Assembly: GCA_903865705.1 (NCBI GenBank)
Contig: CAIPKT010000140.1
Coordinates: 1-36,254, forward strand
Length of the DNA: 36,254 bases
Direction of reading: 5' to 3'
Source: an uncultured Chlorobiaceae bacterium
GTDB lineage: Bacteria > Bacteroidota > Chlorobiia > Chlorobiales > Chlorobiaceae
Below, piece by piece: positions 26,340 to 34,852 of this stretch (within the stretch, counting starts at the first letter, position 1; the number at the start of each line of letters is the position of its first letter). Below the pieces are notes generated by a model that saw only the letters and a program-made list of their open reading frames with translations, had not been told where the DNA came from and made no database searches. The position numbers and the translations under genes are program-made.

Positions 26340-27289
26340 TTAATTAGATTCATTAGTGCTCCAATAACATGCTGAGTACCCTGCAATCCAATATTTCGCA
26401 GACCAGCCTGACTCATTTTTTCCAGCGGCAAATCTGTGCTGAACAAGGGCCGCGATAATGATTCGTGGTACCCTGCAAAAACAGAACCGCCCAGCCGCTG
26501 AAGCTCATTACCGACAGGTATCTCAAACAGCTCATTTGCAATCACCACGCAGGGCAAACCGGATGCATTGGCCTCAAACGGTGTGATCCCACCGCCGGTG
26601 ATTGCAAGTTCGTGATAAGAGTACTCCTCAATCATTGAAGGTACACCACATTTTAAAGTAAAACTATCGGTCAAAACCTCATGCAGTGTTGCGGTATGCA
26701 TAAACGCCGCCCCAATAACAACGGTGGCTGTCAAACCCATCTCTTTAAGTAACTTCACCACTTTAACCGTCACACCATAGGTGTCACTTCCGCCAAGTGT
26801 CACAAGAATACTTCCCGACTGTTTACGTTCTCGTGTGTAGAGCTGAATTTCCGGATTAAGTATCAGATACTCTGCACCTCGCAATACTTTTGCTCCTTGA
26901 AGTGGTTCATCGTCATCAAAGGCTAGTGCAGCGATGTGCAGGTCAGCCAGTGCAGCTCCCGAGCCTCGATCGTCGAAGGTCACAAGCGCAATCTTCGCTT
27001 TCTTGATGTTTTCTGCATGATGGATATCAGTATCAAGACGGTCATTTATCCACAAGGTGATACCATCTTTCATGATCAGCGAAGCTTCCCAATTACTGGT
27101 GTAATTAAGCAGATTCACTACCCTGTGTCGTACACCTCGTTCAACAAGATTTTGGAGTGATGGGGTATGATCGTTCAGATATATGATATATGGCCGACCT
27201 GCCTGTTGCAGGGCTTCTGCCAGATTCAGTGCACGGTAATAATGACCCATACCACGGTGATGAGAACTTTCTATACAGATTGCGTACAT
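26336..27289 (-). CDS. PseG/SpsG-like UDP-sugar hydrolase
   Basis: 317 residues of GT-B-like fold. The start ICIESSHHRGMGHYYRALNLAEAL carries the G-x-G-H-x-x-R loop (His16, Arg19) of PseG; later come SILVTLGGSDTYG and AITGGGITPFEANASGLPCVV, the nucleotide-site pattern shared with MurG. PseG removes the nucleotide from a UDP-linked 2,4-diacetamido sugar so the synthase can use the free sugar. Its place next to SpsF- and NeuB-like genes mirrors the spsE-spsF-spsG order known from Bacillus. It overlaps the cytidylyltransferase gene by 19 bp. Confidence 0.85.
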   Translation of the reverse strand: MYAICIESSHHRGMGHYYRALNLAEALQQAGRPYIIYLNDHTPSLQNLVERGVRHRVVNLLNYTSNWEASLIMKDGITLWINDRLDTDIHHAENIKKAKIALVTFDDRGSGAALADLHIAALAFDDDEPLQGAKVLRGAEYLILNPEIQLYTRERKQSGSILVTLGGSDTYGVTVKVVKLLKEMGLTATVVIGAAFMHTATLHEVLTDSFTLKCGVPSMIEEYSYHELAITGGGITPFEANASGLPCVVIANELFEIPVGNELQRLGGSVFAGYHESLSRPLFSTDLPLEKMSQAGLRNIGLQGTQHVIGALMNLIK

Positions 27290-27948
27290 ATTCCAATAGC
27301 CTCTTCTGTTCCTATCCAGCGATCAGGTGCATGAGTTGCTATTGCACAAGCTCGATTGTAGTCCTCTTCGGTATCAACAGTCAATCGTAAATCTGGACGG
27401 TGTTTGGATGTTGAAACCTCCAACAGGCCTGTTTTGAAAAGCTCCGGATGCTCCTGAATATATTCATTCACATGCTCCCTGTGATTTGGTGCATGACCCT
27501 CATGTGCACTTCTCTCCAAAGCTGCAATAGTAAATATCTCAGCTCCAACTCCCAAAGGCATTATGCCAAATGAGTGTGTATAGTCATTTTGCTCTGAAAG
27601 ATGCCGCTCAATCAGTCGCGTCAACTCCTCAATATCGGTAAACGGGTTATCCGCTGTTAGCCTCACTATATGCTCAAAACTGTTTTCGAGGGCACACTGG
27701 TAATAGCGATCCAGCACATCAGTTTCGCTGCCACGAAATACAGAAACACCTTCATCCAAACAATGTTCAGCAATTATATCATCCTGCGGCAAATTGCTTG
27801 TTGCAACCACTATCTTAAAAGGAAAGTCGACAAGCAAGACTCTGCCAAGCACATGATCCAGAAGTATCTTACCTGCAACAGGTTTCAGTACTTTACCCGG
27901 CAGGCGGGTCGATCCTGTTCTGGCTTGAATAATGATACCAATACTCAT
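27271..27948 (-). CDS. SpsF-type cytidylyltransferase (CMP-nonulosonate synthetase candidate)
   Basis: 225 residues. The nucleotide-binding start IIIQARTGSTRLPGKVLKPVAGK and the later RLTADNPFTD are characteristic of SpsF, a branch of the NeuA/KdsB family. It should activate the nine-carbon acid with CTP. The ATG at 27948 is chosen because it makes an ATGA overlap with the synthase stop; five more codons upstream are open but would lie deep in that gene. No separate NeuA/LegF-type gene is present, so this is the only CMP-transferase candidate in the window. Confidence 0.83.
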   Translation of the reverse strand: MSIGIIIQARTGSTRLPGKVLKPVAGKILLDHVLGRVLLVDFPFKIVVATSNLPQDDIIAEHCLDEGVSVFRGSETDVLDRYYQCALENSFEHIVRLTADNPFTDIEELTRLIERHLSEQNDYTHSFGIMPLGVGAEIFTIAALERSAHEGHAPNHREHVNEYIQEHPELFKTGLLEVSTSKHRPDLRLTVDTEEDYNRACAIATHAPDRWIGTEEAIGICTQSV

Positions 27949-28961
27949 GCCAAATCGCTCCAATTGAGCACACTATCTTTCTCTATATCTTTGGCCACCC
28001 TTCGTCCAGCAATTTGCTCAATATATTTCGGGTCAATGCCATAACCAGGCCGTTTTACAGCTATATCCTCCTCAGTCAAGCGCGTTCCATCCTTAACGCT
28101 GCGATTGAGCACCACACTTTTTCGGTTATTTCGACGAGTAATTTTTTCGCTATTAGCAGGACGCTTGATTCCGGATCCTCGCATTTCCTCAAAATTACGT
28201 ACCGCATCAACCAGCCATTTCATTTCTGCCGGATCAGCAGAAAGCATATGGTCTGGTCCATCTGCACTTTTGTCATAGGTAAAATGCTTTTCGATTACCC
28301 GGGCACCCATAGCCACTGCACACAGGCAGGCGACAGGAGACTGTGTGTGATCAGAGTAGCCTATATCTAGTTGCGGAAAGGCCTGCATCATGGTCTGCAT
28401 GGCGGCAAGATTGACATTCTCGGCATGAGTTGGATAACTTGTAATGGCATGTAACAAAATCAGTTTTTCATTTCCTTCCGCAAGAATTGCGGCCACCGAC
28501 TCACGCACCTCATCCATTGTACACATACCAGTTGAGAGCAGAAGCGGCTTTCCAGTTCGGGCAACATAACGCAGAAAAGGGATATTTACTGCATCATCTG
28601 AGCCGATCTTGTGTGCGCCGACACCACACTTTTCCAGCAAGTCTGCATCAGTTGCATGTGAAGGTGTTGAGAACCAGTCGAGACCTTTAGATTCAGCATA
28701 TTTGAATACATCATGATGCAAGGCCTCGTTCACCTCATATTTCAGGAACAGCTCATGCTGCGAGACCACACCGGTATTTTCCATATTAAAAATAGCTTTG
28801 GTGCTCGCTATGGTGTCGGCTCTATAGGTTTGTAACTTGACAGCATCGACACCGCAGGCATGCGCCTCATCAATCAAACGCTTCGCCTCGGCAAAAGTTG
28901 TAAAATTGCCACCAATCTCTGCAATGATATAGCAACGGTCTGAACGATAATTGTTAAACAT
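27945..28961 (-). CDS. NeuB/LegI/SpsE-type nonulosonic acid synthase
   Basis: 338 residues. The TIM-barrel part shows YIIAEIGGN, VDAVKLQTY, KIGSDD, LLSTGM, LHAITSYPT, IGYSDHTQS and IEKHFTYD with metal-site histidines; residues about 285-338 form the C-terminal SAF (antifreeze-like) domain. The family condenses phosphoenolpyruvate with a free N-acetylmannosamine-type sugar to make a nine-carbon 2-keto acid (Neu5Ac, legionaminic or pseudaminic acid, or a relative). The GGN in place of the usual GVNH-x-N motif suggests a non-standard substrate. It is the first gene of the ATGA-linked chain down to 25009. Confidence 0.92.
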   Translation of the reverse strand: MFNNYRSDRCYIIAEIGGNFTTFAEAKRLIDEAHACGVDAVKLQTYRADTIASTKAIFNMENTGVVSQHELFLKYEVNEALHHDVFKYAESKGLDWFSTPSHATDADLLEKCGVGAHKIGSDDAVNIPFLRYVARTGKPLLLSTGMCTMDEVRESVAAILAEGNEKLILLHAITSYPTHAENVNLAAMQTMMQAFPQLDIGYSDHTQSPVACLCAVAMGARVIEKHFTYDKSADGPDHMLSADPAEMKWLVDAVRNFEEMRGSGIKRPANSEKITRRNNRKSVVLNRSVKDGTRLTEEDIAVKRPGYGIDPKYIEQIAGRRVAKDIEKDSVLNWSDLA

Positions 28962-29075
28962 GAAATACTTCTTTCTGTTGAAAAGTAATTATTAAGGTTT
29001 ATCAGTTTTTTATGAAGATTTTTCTATCAAAATAAACGAAAATAAAATTGATACCAGCATAATCTTATCAAATCA

Positions 29076-29207
29076 TTACTTGAATGACACGCGTTTATGG
29101 CAAATATAGCTTGTAAATATAGGTGCGGTTAATCCAACTGCATGAGCTATTTCGGGCACAAACTGCTTAATACCAACGTAAGGAAGAACGAAATAGGGAC
29201 GCCCCAT
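29076..29207 (-). other. Small open reading frame of 43 codons, unidentified, possibly a gene remnant
   Basis: The gap between the radical SAM gene and the NeuB-like gene contains an ATG-started frame that ends in TAA at 29076-29078; the frame is open without ATG back to 29240. Its translation includes MGRPYFVLPYVGI and AVGLTAPIF and reads like real protein, not random AT-rich sequence. No ribosome site precedes it. It could be the tail of a lost gene or a small protein. I do not recognise a family. Confidence 0.3.
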
Positions 29208-29210
29208 GCT

Positions 29211-29234
29211 AATCAGGGTTCTGATGCCCTGATT
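29211..29234. other. Perfect 8-bp inverted repeat (hairpin) after the radical SAM gene
   Basis: AATCAGGG at 29211-29218 pairs with CCCTGATT at 29227-29234 around an 8-nt loop, 14 bp past the stop of the radical SAM gene. No T-run follows on the minus strand, so it is not a standard terminator; it may protect an RNA 3' end or be part of a repeat. A near copy of its left half lies at 4054-4069. Confidence 0.5.
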
Positions 29235-29247
29235 TCTTTAAATAATA

Positions 29248-30321
29248 TTATTTCCCGATTAATTGACTTCTATTAATATAGTTACGCACTATGAACGACC
29301 GATCACCTACCTGAGCAGGCTGATCCTCGGTTTTCCTTGGCAAATAGCATTTCCGACAAACCTCACTTTGTAAAAATCCATGATGCGACAACTGTGTTTG
29401 ACGCACTGCCTGCATCTTTTCGCCATGCCAGACATCATGAACAGTTTCATGATGAATGTTACCGATAACATCCTGGTTCTCTTCATCATTTGAGCACTTC
29501 ATCACCAGACCGTCAGCCCCGATCACCAGACGCTGATACTGCTGCGGACAGGTAAATTCTTCCAGATACTCAATGTCTGTATCGTTGAAAAGATAGTCGA
29601 TCAGGGGATTGAATGCCACTAAATCCACAAGTGGCTCAAATGTGCTGTAGTAGGCATCAATACCGCTCTCCACAATTGAAGGCCAAATGCCCTGAACTTT
29701 AATAACCGGTCGCTTGAGATTATGCTCTTTTTTATAATTGTATATCTCTTTTATTTTTCCAAGCAGATCATCAAATTTCAGCGGTTTTCGTACACTTTCA
29801 TAAGTTTTTCCTGTGCCGTCAATTGAGATGGTTATCCAGTCAACGCCAGCTTCAACCATCTGTATAAAAAAGGGTAAGCCCAGTTTACTGCCATTCGTCA
29901 ACATCGATACCTCTTTAATGCCATGTGCCTTGGCATAATGTATCGATTCAATAAATTTCGGATGCAATGTCGCTTCGCCTCTTAAACTTAGGCGTATTGC
30001 TGGAACCTTTCCCTCTATTTCATCAATAATTTTTTTATATAACTCCCAGTCCATCTTCGTGACATGTACTTTCTTCCTAAATTCCTCTGTAATAGTATAG
30101 CACATTGGACACTTGAGATTGCAAACTGACGAGAGTTCAATATCCACAAGCAAAGGATAATCTGAAATTATCTGATTTTGCGGATATGTCGACCAATTAA
30201 GGCGATACTGATGATACTCTTTTTCCCAACCCCCACCTCGATACTGTTCAAAAAGATCTTCTCTTTCATTTGTATCCAAGGAATAATTTCCCTTGTTGAT
30301 CGGTACGTTAAGCATGGTCAT
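29248..30321 (-). CDS. Radical SAM/SPASM enzyme of the nonulosonate module
   Basis: 357 residues. The cluster motif CNLKCPMC places Cys67, Cys71 and Cys74; RGEATLHP takes the GGEP position near 114-121. The C-terminal SPASM region has Cys258, Cys276, Cys322 and Cys325 (CRKC). Radical SAM/SPASM proteins cleave or rearrange unreactive C-H bonds in peptides and in some sugars (for example the aminoglycoside enzyme BtrN). The gene lies 4 bp after the epimerase gene in a transcript with LegB and a nucleotidyltransferase, so a sugar or activated precursor is a more likely substrate than a peptide. It is not a member of the textbook legionaminic pathway. Confidence 0.82.
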   Translation of the reverse strand: MTMLNVPINKGNYSLDTNEREDLFEQYRGGGWEKEYHQYRLNWSTYPQNQIISDYPLLVDIELSSVCNLKCPMCYTITEEFRKKVHVTKMDWELYKKIIDEIEGKVPAIRLSLRGEATLHPKFIESIHYAKAHGIKEVSMLTNGSKLGLPFFIQMVEAGVDWITISIDGTGKTYESVRKPLKFDDLLGKIKEIYNYKKEHNLKRPVIKVQGIWPSIVESGIDAYYSTFEPLVDLVAFNPLIDYLFNDTDIEYLEEFTCPQQYQRLVIGADGLVMKCSNDEENQDVIGNIHHETVHDVWHGEKMQAVRQTQLSHHGFLQSEVCRKCYLPRKTEDQPAQVGDRSFIVRNYINRSQLIGK

Positions 30322-30325
30322 ATTA

Positions 30326-31189
30326 TCAATTTTTATAATTGCTACTCAGGATTTTCTCTACTCCCTGCTGAAAGGAGTATTTTGGCTTCCACCCGATAAT
30401 ATTTTCGGCTTTTGATATATCCGCTACGACATCCATCAATTCGTTAGACCGAATAACGTTATCACAGATAATTTTTTTTTCTGTACCTGCAACATTTTGA
30501 ATGATATTAATAACTTCCTGTACACTTAAAGAAGTACCTGAACCTACGTTGTAAACGTTGTAACCAAGCTGTTTATTCAATGTAGCAAGCAATGCGGCCA
30601 ACACATCTTCTATATATATATAATCCCTTTTTGGAATTAAATCCTTTACAATAATAGTTTTTCCGCCATCAAGAACCTGACTGATGATCAAGGGAATTAT
30701 AAAGTTTTCGGCTTGACCGATTCCGTACACATTAAAAAGGCGTAATGTCGTGACCGGCAAATCGTAGGTGTTTGCATAAAAATTACATACTTGTTCAGCA
30801 AGCCACTTTGTCATCGCGTAGGGATTGCTCGGTCGAACTGCACTATCCTCTCTGATTGGCAAACTATCGGGATGACCATAAACATAAGCACTAACATATG
30901 TCAAGGGAATGTTGCTGGCTCTACAAAATTCAAGAACATTGACCGTACCTATAACATTGGTCTGATAAAACGCTTGTGAATTAACCCAGCTATCTGGAAC
31001 AAATGTCTTGGCTGCCAAATGGTATACATGAACTATATCCTGCTTTAAGAACTTTGCCAAAGTTACCCTATCGGCTATGTTGCCATCTACAGAGCTCAGT
31101 GGCACTACATTCCTGCCAAGATTATTTAAATGGGATACAAGTGTCTTACCAATAAATCCATTCGCGCCCGTAACGAGTATTTTATTCAC
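30326..31189 (-). CDS. NAD-dependent epimerase/dehydratase (extended SDR)
   Basis: 287 residues. The Rossmann motif TGANGFIG is at 7-14, the catalytic set is Ser100 with Tyr124 and Lys128 in NPYAMTK, and RLFNVYG and PKRDYIYIEDV follow as in sugar-nucleotide epimerases and reductases. It probably reduces or epimerises the 4-keto sugar made by the LegB-type enzyme. That would offer a hydroxyl instead of the amine LegC would give, which may explain the missing LegC. The start is GTG at 31189, 8 bp inside the end of the nucleotidyltransferase gene. Confidence 0.82.
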   Translation of the reverse strand: MNKILVTGANGFIGKTLVSHLNNLGRNVVPLSSVDGNIADRVTLAKFLKQDIVHVYHLAAKTFVPDSWVNSQAFYQTNVIGTVNVLEFCRASNIPLTYVSAYVYGHPDSLPIREDSAVRPSNPYAMTKWLAEQVCNFYANTYDLPVTTLRLFNVYGIGQAENFIIPLIISQVLDGGKTIIVKDLIPKRDYIYIEDVLAALLATLNKQLGYNVYNVGSGTSLSVQEVINIIQNVAGTEKKIICDNVIRSNELMDVVADISKAENIIGWKPKYSFQQGVEKILSSNYKN

Positions 31190-31895
31190 AAAGAAAAGTC
31201 GATTTTAATTTTTCAAATTCTTCTATAGCCTGCATATAATCATCCGGCCGACCGATATCCAACCAATATCCAGAAAAATTTCGGACACCTACAGACTGTT
31301 TTGATTCAAGCAAATCTAACATCAAATTATCGAAACCATAACTTTTTTCATTTGGAATATAATTCATAATACTACGATTAACCATATATATCCCCATGCT
31401 AACGATATGCTGACTACTTGGTTTTTCTTTAAATGCAGAAAGATTTCCATAAGAATTAACTTCAAGTACTCCATAATCAATTTTTTGCTCACGCATATAT
31501 GAAGAAATAGTAAATATCTTACGACTATTTAAATGTTCTTCATAAAAATCTGAAAAATTAAGGTCGGTTAAAATATCACCATTCATCACTAAAAAGCTAT
31601 CTGGCAAATCAGATATTATTCGCAAAGGAGCCATAGTGCTCAGAGGTTTTTTTTCTAATGAATAATCAATGTTAATATCCCATTTCTCTCCGTTCTGAAA
31701 AAACGCCTTAATAATCTCTGCTTGATGGTTTACTGCCAGAGTGACATGATCAAATCCATGTTGGGCGAGTTGACGAATGATCACTTCCAATATTGGAAAT
31801 TCACCAATAGGCATTAGCGGTTTTGGTAAAACAACAGTATATGGATATAATCGGGTTCCTCTACCTCCTGCAAGAATAACTGCTCGTTTAGACAT
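31182..31895 (-). CDS. Sugar-1-phosphate nucleotidyltransferase (PtmE/GMP-type)
   Basis: 237 residues. The pyrophosphorylase signature LAGGRGTRLYPYT is at 9-20, followed by PKPLMPIGEFPILE, MNGDILTD (metal aspartate) and FKEKPS. It makes an NDP-sugar from a sugar 1-phosphate. Next to LegB, the analogue is PtmE, which makes GDP-glucosamine for legionaminic acid in Campylobacter; PtmE has CBS domains that this shorter protein lacks. The nucleotide (GDP, UDP or CDP) cannot be told by eye. It overlaps the LegB stop by 8 bp. Confidence 0.83.
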   Translation of the reverse strand: MSKRAVILAGGRGTRLYPYTVVLPKPLMPIGEFPILEVIIRQLAQHGFDHVTLAVNHQAEIIKAFFQNGEKWDINIDYSLEKKPLSTMAPLRIISDLPDSFLVMNGDILTDLNFSDFYEEHLNSRKIFTISSYMREQKIDYGVLEVNSYGNLSAFKEKPSSQHIVSMGIYMVNRSIMNYIPNEKSYGFDNLMLDLLESKQSVGVRNFSGYWLDIGRPDDYMQAIEEFEKLKSTFLCE

Positions 31896-32895
31896 TGTAT
31901 ATACCTGCCTTGTATTTTAAGAGGTTAGTAGGTATCATGAACCATTCGGCAGTCTCAGCAAGACCACGTTTAAAACCTTCTCTATTACCATAAGAAGGTT
32001 GAAAGCCAAAAAGTTTTTTAGCTTTAGAATTATCAGCCCATAATCTTTCAACTTCTGAATTTTCAGGACGCAAACGAAGATCATCCGTGATAATATCAAT
32101 TTCAGTTTTCATAACTTCAGCAATCAATAAGGCTGTTTCACCGATAGAAATTTCAAAATTGCTGCCTAAGTTAACTACCTCACCCAACCCATGATCTGAG
32201 TTCATCGCAGCAATAAATCCCGCTACAGTGTCCTGCACAAAATTGAAATCGCGCGTAGGTGAGACTGCGCCAAGTTTTATTTGACGCTTTCCGTTTGCAA
32301 TCTGCGTAATAATGGTGGGAATCACAGCTCTTGCAGACTGCCGCGGGCCGTAGGTGTTGAACGGTCTAGCAATAACCACTGGCAGTCCAAATGAAGCATA
32401 AAAGGAATAGGCCAACTGATCTGCTGCAATTTTAGTAGCAGAATACGGTGATTGCCCCTGCAAGGGATGCTCTTCGGTAATCGGCACAAATCGCGCCGTG
32501 CCATACACTTCGCTCGTGGAGGTGTGAACGATTTTCTTAACACCAAGTTCCCGCGCAGCCTGCAAGACATTGAGCGTACCTTTAACATTGGTATCAACAT
32601 AGGTATCGGGCGAGTGATACGAGTAGGGTATCGCAATAAGTGCCGCCAGATGCAGTACCACGTCGCAACCTTTCATTGCCTCCTTTACCCCGTGCGGGTC
32701 ACGGATATCACCGGCAAATACTTCAAACTTCCCTTTAATCTCTGGTGCGCAATGGTCGAGCCAACCCCATGAGTTGAAAGAGTTGTAGAGTACGAAGGCA
32801 CGGACATTGTAACCTTGGTGAACCAGGGCTTCGGTGAGGTGTGATCCGATGAAGCCGTCAGCTCCAGTAATAAGGACATTTTTATTGTTCAACAT
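31888..32895 (-). CDS. legB: LegB-type NAD-dependent 4,6-dehydratase
   Basis: 335 residues of extended SDR: GADGFIG at 11-17, YNSFNSWGWLDH, HLAALIAIPYSY, HTSTSEVYGTA (124-133) and Tyr151/Lys155 in SPYSATKIAAD, then ARPFNTYGPRQSARAVIPTII and LRPENSEVERL. From memory of Campylobacter LegB these blocks match closely. LegB removes water from GDP-GlcNAc to give the 4-keto-6-deoxy sugar, the first committed step toward legionaminic acid. It is the first gene of the module's transcript, after a 120-bp gap, and a promoter is expected there. Confidence 0.88.
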   Translation of the reverse strand: MLNNKNVLITGADGFIGSHLTEALVHQGYNVRAFVLYNSFNSWGWLDHCAPEIKGKFEVFAGDIRDPHGVKEAMKGCDVVLHLAALIAIPYSYHSPDTYVDTNVKGTLNVLQAARELGVKKIVHTSTSEVYGTARFVPITEEHPLQGQSPYSATKIAADQLAYSFYASFGLPVVIARPFNTYGPRQSARAVIPTIITQIANGKRQIKLGAVSPTRDFNFVQDTVAGFIAAMNSDHGLGEVVNLGSNFEISIGETALLIAEVMKTEIDIITDDLRLRPENSEVERLWADNSKAKKLFGFQPSYGNREGFKRGLAETAEWFMIPTNLLKYKAGIYNV

Positions 32896-32937
32896 AGATG
32901 AAGTTTATTGACGAATTGCACTGATTTTCACTAGATG

Positions 32938-33003
32938 TTAAAAGATGTGAGTTGCCTTGAGGGGATGAGTGCTGAGTTTGCCTGCGAGGACGACGGCTTT
33001 CAT
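32938..33003 (-). pseudogene. Remnant of an RmlA-type nucleotidyltransferase start
   Basis: A 21-codon frame from ATG (33003) to TAA (32938-32940), placed 13 bp after the ABC transporter stop. It begins MKAVVLAG and continues with LSTHPLKATH, which reads as a decayed version of the MKAVVLAGGLGTRLxPLTKATH start of sugar nucleotidyltransferases, with the second glycine, the arginine and other residues lost. Nothing after the stop continues the family. It appears to be what is left of a gene replaced by the LegB module. Confidence 0.45.
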
Positions 33004-33016
33004 ATTTTTTAAGGGC

Positions 33017-34852
33017 TCAGTGGACTTTGCTGATTGGGAATGCATGGCCGTTTGCTTTTTCTTTTGAGACTATTTCGGTGTAGGTGCCAATTCTTTTGAT
33101 CTCACCGTCAGCAAGTTCCACGATCTGTGTGCAGTTTTTGAGTGTGGTTAAACGATGCGCTATTATCATCACTGTGAGATCATCGCCGAGTCTTTCTATG
33201 GCTTGCATGACGGCCTGTTCTGTTTCGTTGTCGAGGGCGCTGGTGGCTTCGTCGAAGATGATGACATCGGCTTGTTTATACAGTGCCCGGGCGATGCCGA
33301 TGCGCTGGCGCTGGCCACCGGAGAGGCGGATACCGCGTTCGCCCACGTAGGTTTGATATTTTTTTGGCCAGCTTTCGATGATGTCGGCAATCTGTGCCTG
33401 AAGGGCGGCTTGCTTGACCCTGGTTTGGTCTATTTTGCCTTTAGCAACTCCAAAGGCTATGTTCTCTTCGATAGTGCTGTCTGCGAGGAATATGGCTTGA
33501 GGCACGTGTGCAATATGCGCTTGCCAGGCGCGGTTGTTGCTTGTACTTATGGGCTGATCGTCAATCTCAAGTGCTCCCTCAGTTGGAGTCAGAAGACCCA
33601 TTACAAGATCAAGCAGCGTACTTTTTCCGCTGCCGGTAACACCAATGAAGCCTATACGACTGCCTTTCTTTATGGTAAAGTTGAGGTTGTTGAGTACCAG
33701 AGAAGTTTGCGCTGTATAACGGAAAGAGAGATCTTTCAGGTTAATGTGTTGCGTAAATGGTAACGGCTTGTCTAACGGCTTATCAATATAGTCTGGAAGA
33801 GGCTGGTCGAGCAGTTCGAGCGTATCGTGCAGCGAGACCTGCCCACCCTGTATGCTTGACCATGATGAATATGCCGCCTGGAGTACTGGTAGCAGACGCT
33901 GGGCTCCCAGCGCAAGTGCTCCGAGAACAGGAATTGCTTTGGCAATACCATCTGGTTGCCTTGCGAGTGCATAGGCCAATAGGGCGATAAGCATCATGCC
34001 TAGTGCTTCAATGCCAAATCGCGGACTTGCACCTATAAAAGTGTTGTTTCCCTGAGCCTTACGTAAGGGGTGATCGGCATTGCGATAGATTTGACAGTAG
34101 GCGGCCTGACTGCCGTCGATCAGGACATCGCGTATGCCGCCCAACCCTTCCTGTAGGGACTTGATAACTTGAGTTGATTCTCGGGCAATGCACTTGCTGT
34201 TTATCAACTGCTGGTTTTGAGTGAGCTTGAGAATAAATACGTAAATCATTCCAAAGCCACCAATAGCTGCCAGCGCAATAACTGGATTGATCGTTAAGAG
34301 GGCCATGAGAATGGTGATCAGCATAATACTTGAGCTGATGAGGGTCAAAGCCGGCACAATGACGCTGTAGATAACCGTGTTTGCTTTTGACGAAATGCCG
34401 TTGATGACTTCACTGCTGTTTCGGGAAACGTGTACCGCATACGGCTGGTAGAGAGTGCGGCGATAAATGCTGATGCTGAGGTCAGCCCCTGTTGCGAAGG
34501 AGAGGCGCGTACTGACCCAGAGAAGCAAAAGGCGCATGGCACCGGATAAGATGGCAGCAATGCCAAATGTGATAGTCAGGGGGAGCAGGAGTTGGCTGGC
34601 ATTGGCAATACCTGCTGCTCTTATGAATGGCTGGGCTGCGGGGAGTTGAAAGATTCTTTCTGGAGCAGTCAATACGGCGAGGAATGGTAGTACAGCGCCT
34701 ATGCTTAGAATTTCGGCAAATGACGCACTGATCATCAAGATGAGTAGCAAACCGAATTGTCCACGTCGTCGAGGGCTGATGTGTTGCCAAAGGCGCGAGA
34801 GAAGTGTTGTAATTGACTGGGTCGCTGGCACTTCTCGTATCGTTTTATACAT
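33017..34852 (-). CDS. ABC transporter, fused permease and ATPase (PglK/MsbA-like flippase candidate)
   Basis: 611 residues. The first half has about six membrane helices (ABC exporter type). The ATPase half has Walker A GVTGSGKST at about 404-412, signature LSGGQRQR at 510-517, Walker B VIIFDEATSALD at 530-541 and the switch histidine in IAHRL. The N-terminal part, SPRRRGQFG followed by LPFLAVLTAPERIF, resembles the PglK group that flips lipid-linked oligosaccharides. No Wzx flippase is encoded in the window, so this is the best candidate for moving the repeat unit across the inner membrane. The ATG at 34852 overlaps the upstream stop by 8 bp; 19 further codons upstream are open but lie in that gene. 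Confidence 0.87.
   Translation of the reverse strand: MYKTIREVPATQSITTLLSRLWQHISPRRRGQFGLLLILMISASFAEILSIGAVLPFLAVLTAPERIFQLPAAQPFIRAAGIANASQLLLPLTITFGIAAILSGAMRLLLLWVSTRLSFATGADLSISIYRRTLYQPYAVHVSRNSSEVINGISSKANTVIYSVIVPALTLISSSIMLITILMALLTINPVIALAAIGGFGMIYVFILKLTQNQQLINSKCIARESTQVIKSLQEGLGGIRDVLIDGSQAAYCQIYRNADHPLRKAQGNNTFIGASPRFGIEALGMMLIALLAYALARQPDGIAKAIPVLGALALGAQRLLPVLQAAYSSWSSIQGGQVSLHDTLELLDQPLPDYIDKPLDKPLPFTQHINLKDLSFRYTAQTSLVLNNLNFTIKKGSRIGFIGVTGSGKSTLLDLVMGLLTPTEGALEIDDQPISTSNNRAWQAHIAHVPQAIFLADSTIEENIAFGVAKGKIDQTRVKQAALQAQIADIIESWPKKYQTYVGERGIRLSGGQRQRIGIARALYKQADVIIFDEATSALDNETEQAVMQAIERLGDDLTVMIIAHRLTTLKNCTQIVELADGEIKRIGTYTEIVSKEKANGHAFPISKVH

Noticed and set aside
29211-29234. 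Inverted repeat as a rho-independent terminator for the radical SAM gene
   Set aside because: The stem is good, but no T-run follows on the transcribed strand.
33155-33763. 202-codon open frame antisense to the ABC transporter
   Set aside because: It lies wholly opposite the ATPase domain with all its conserved motifs; a shadow frame from codon bias.
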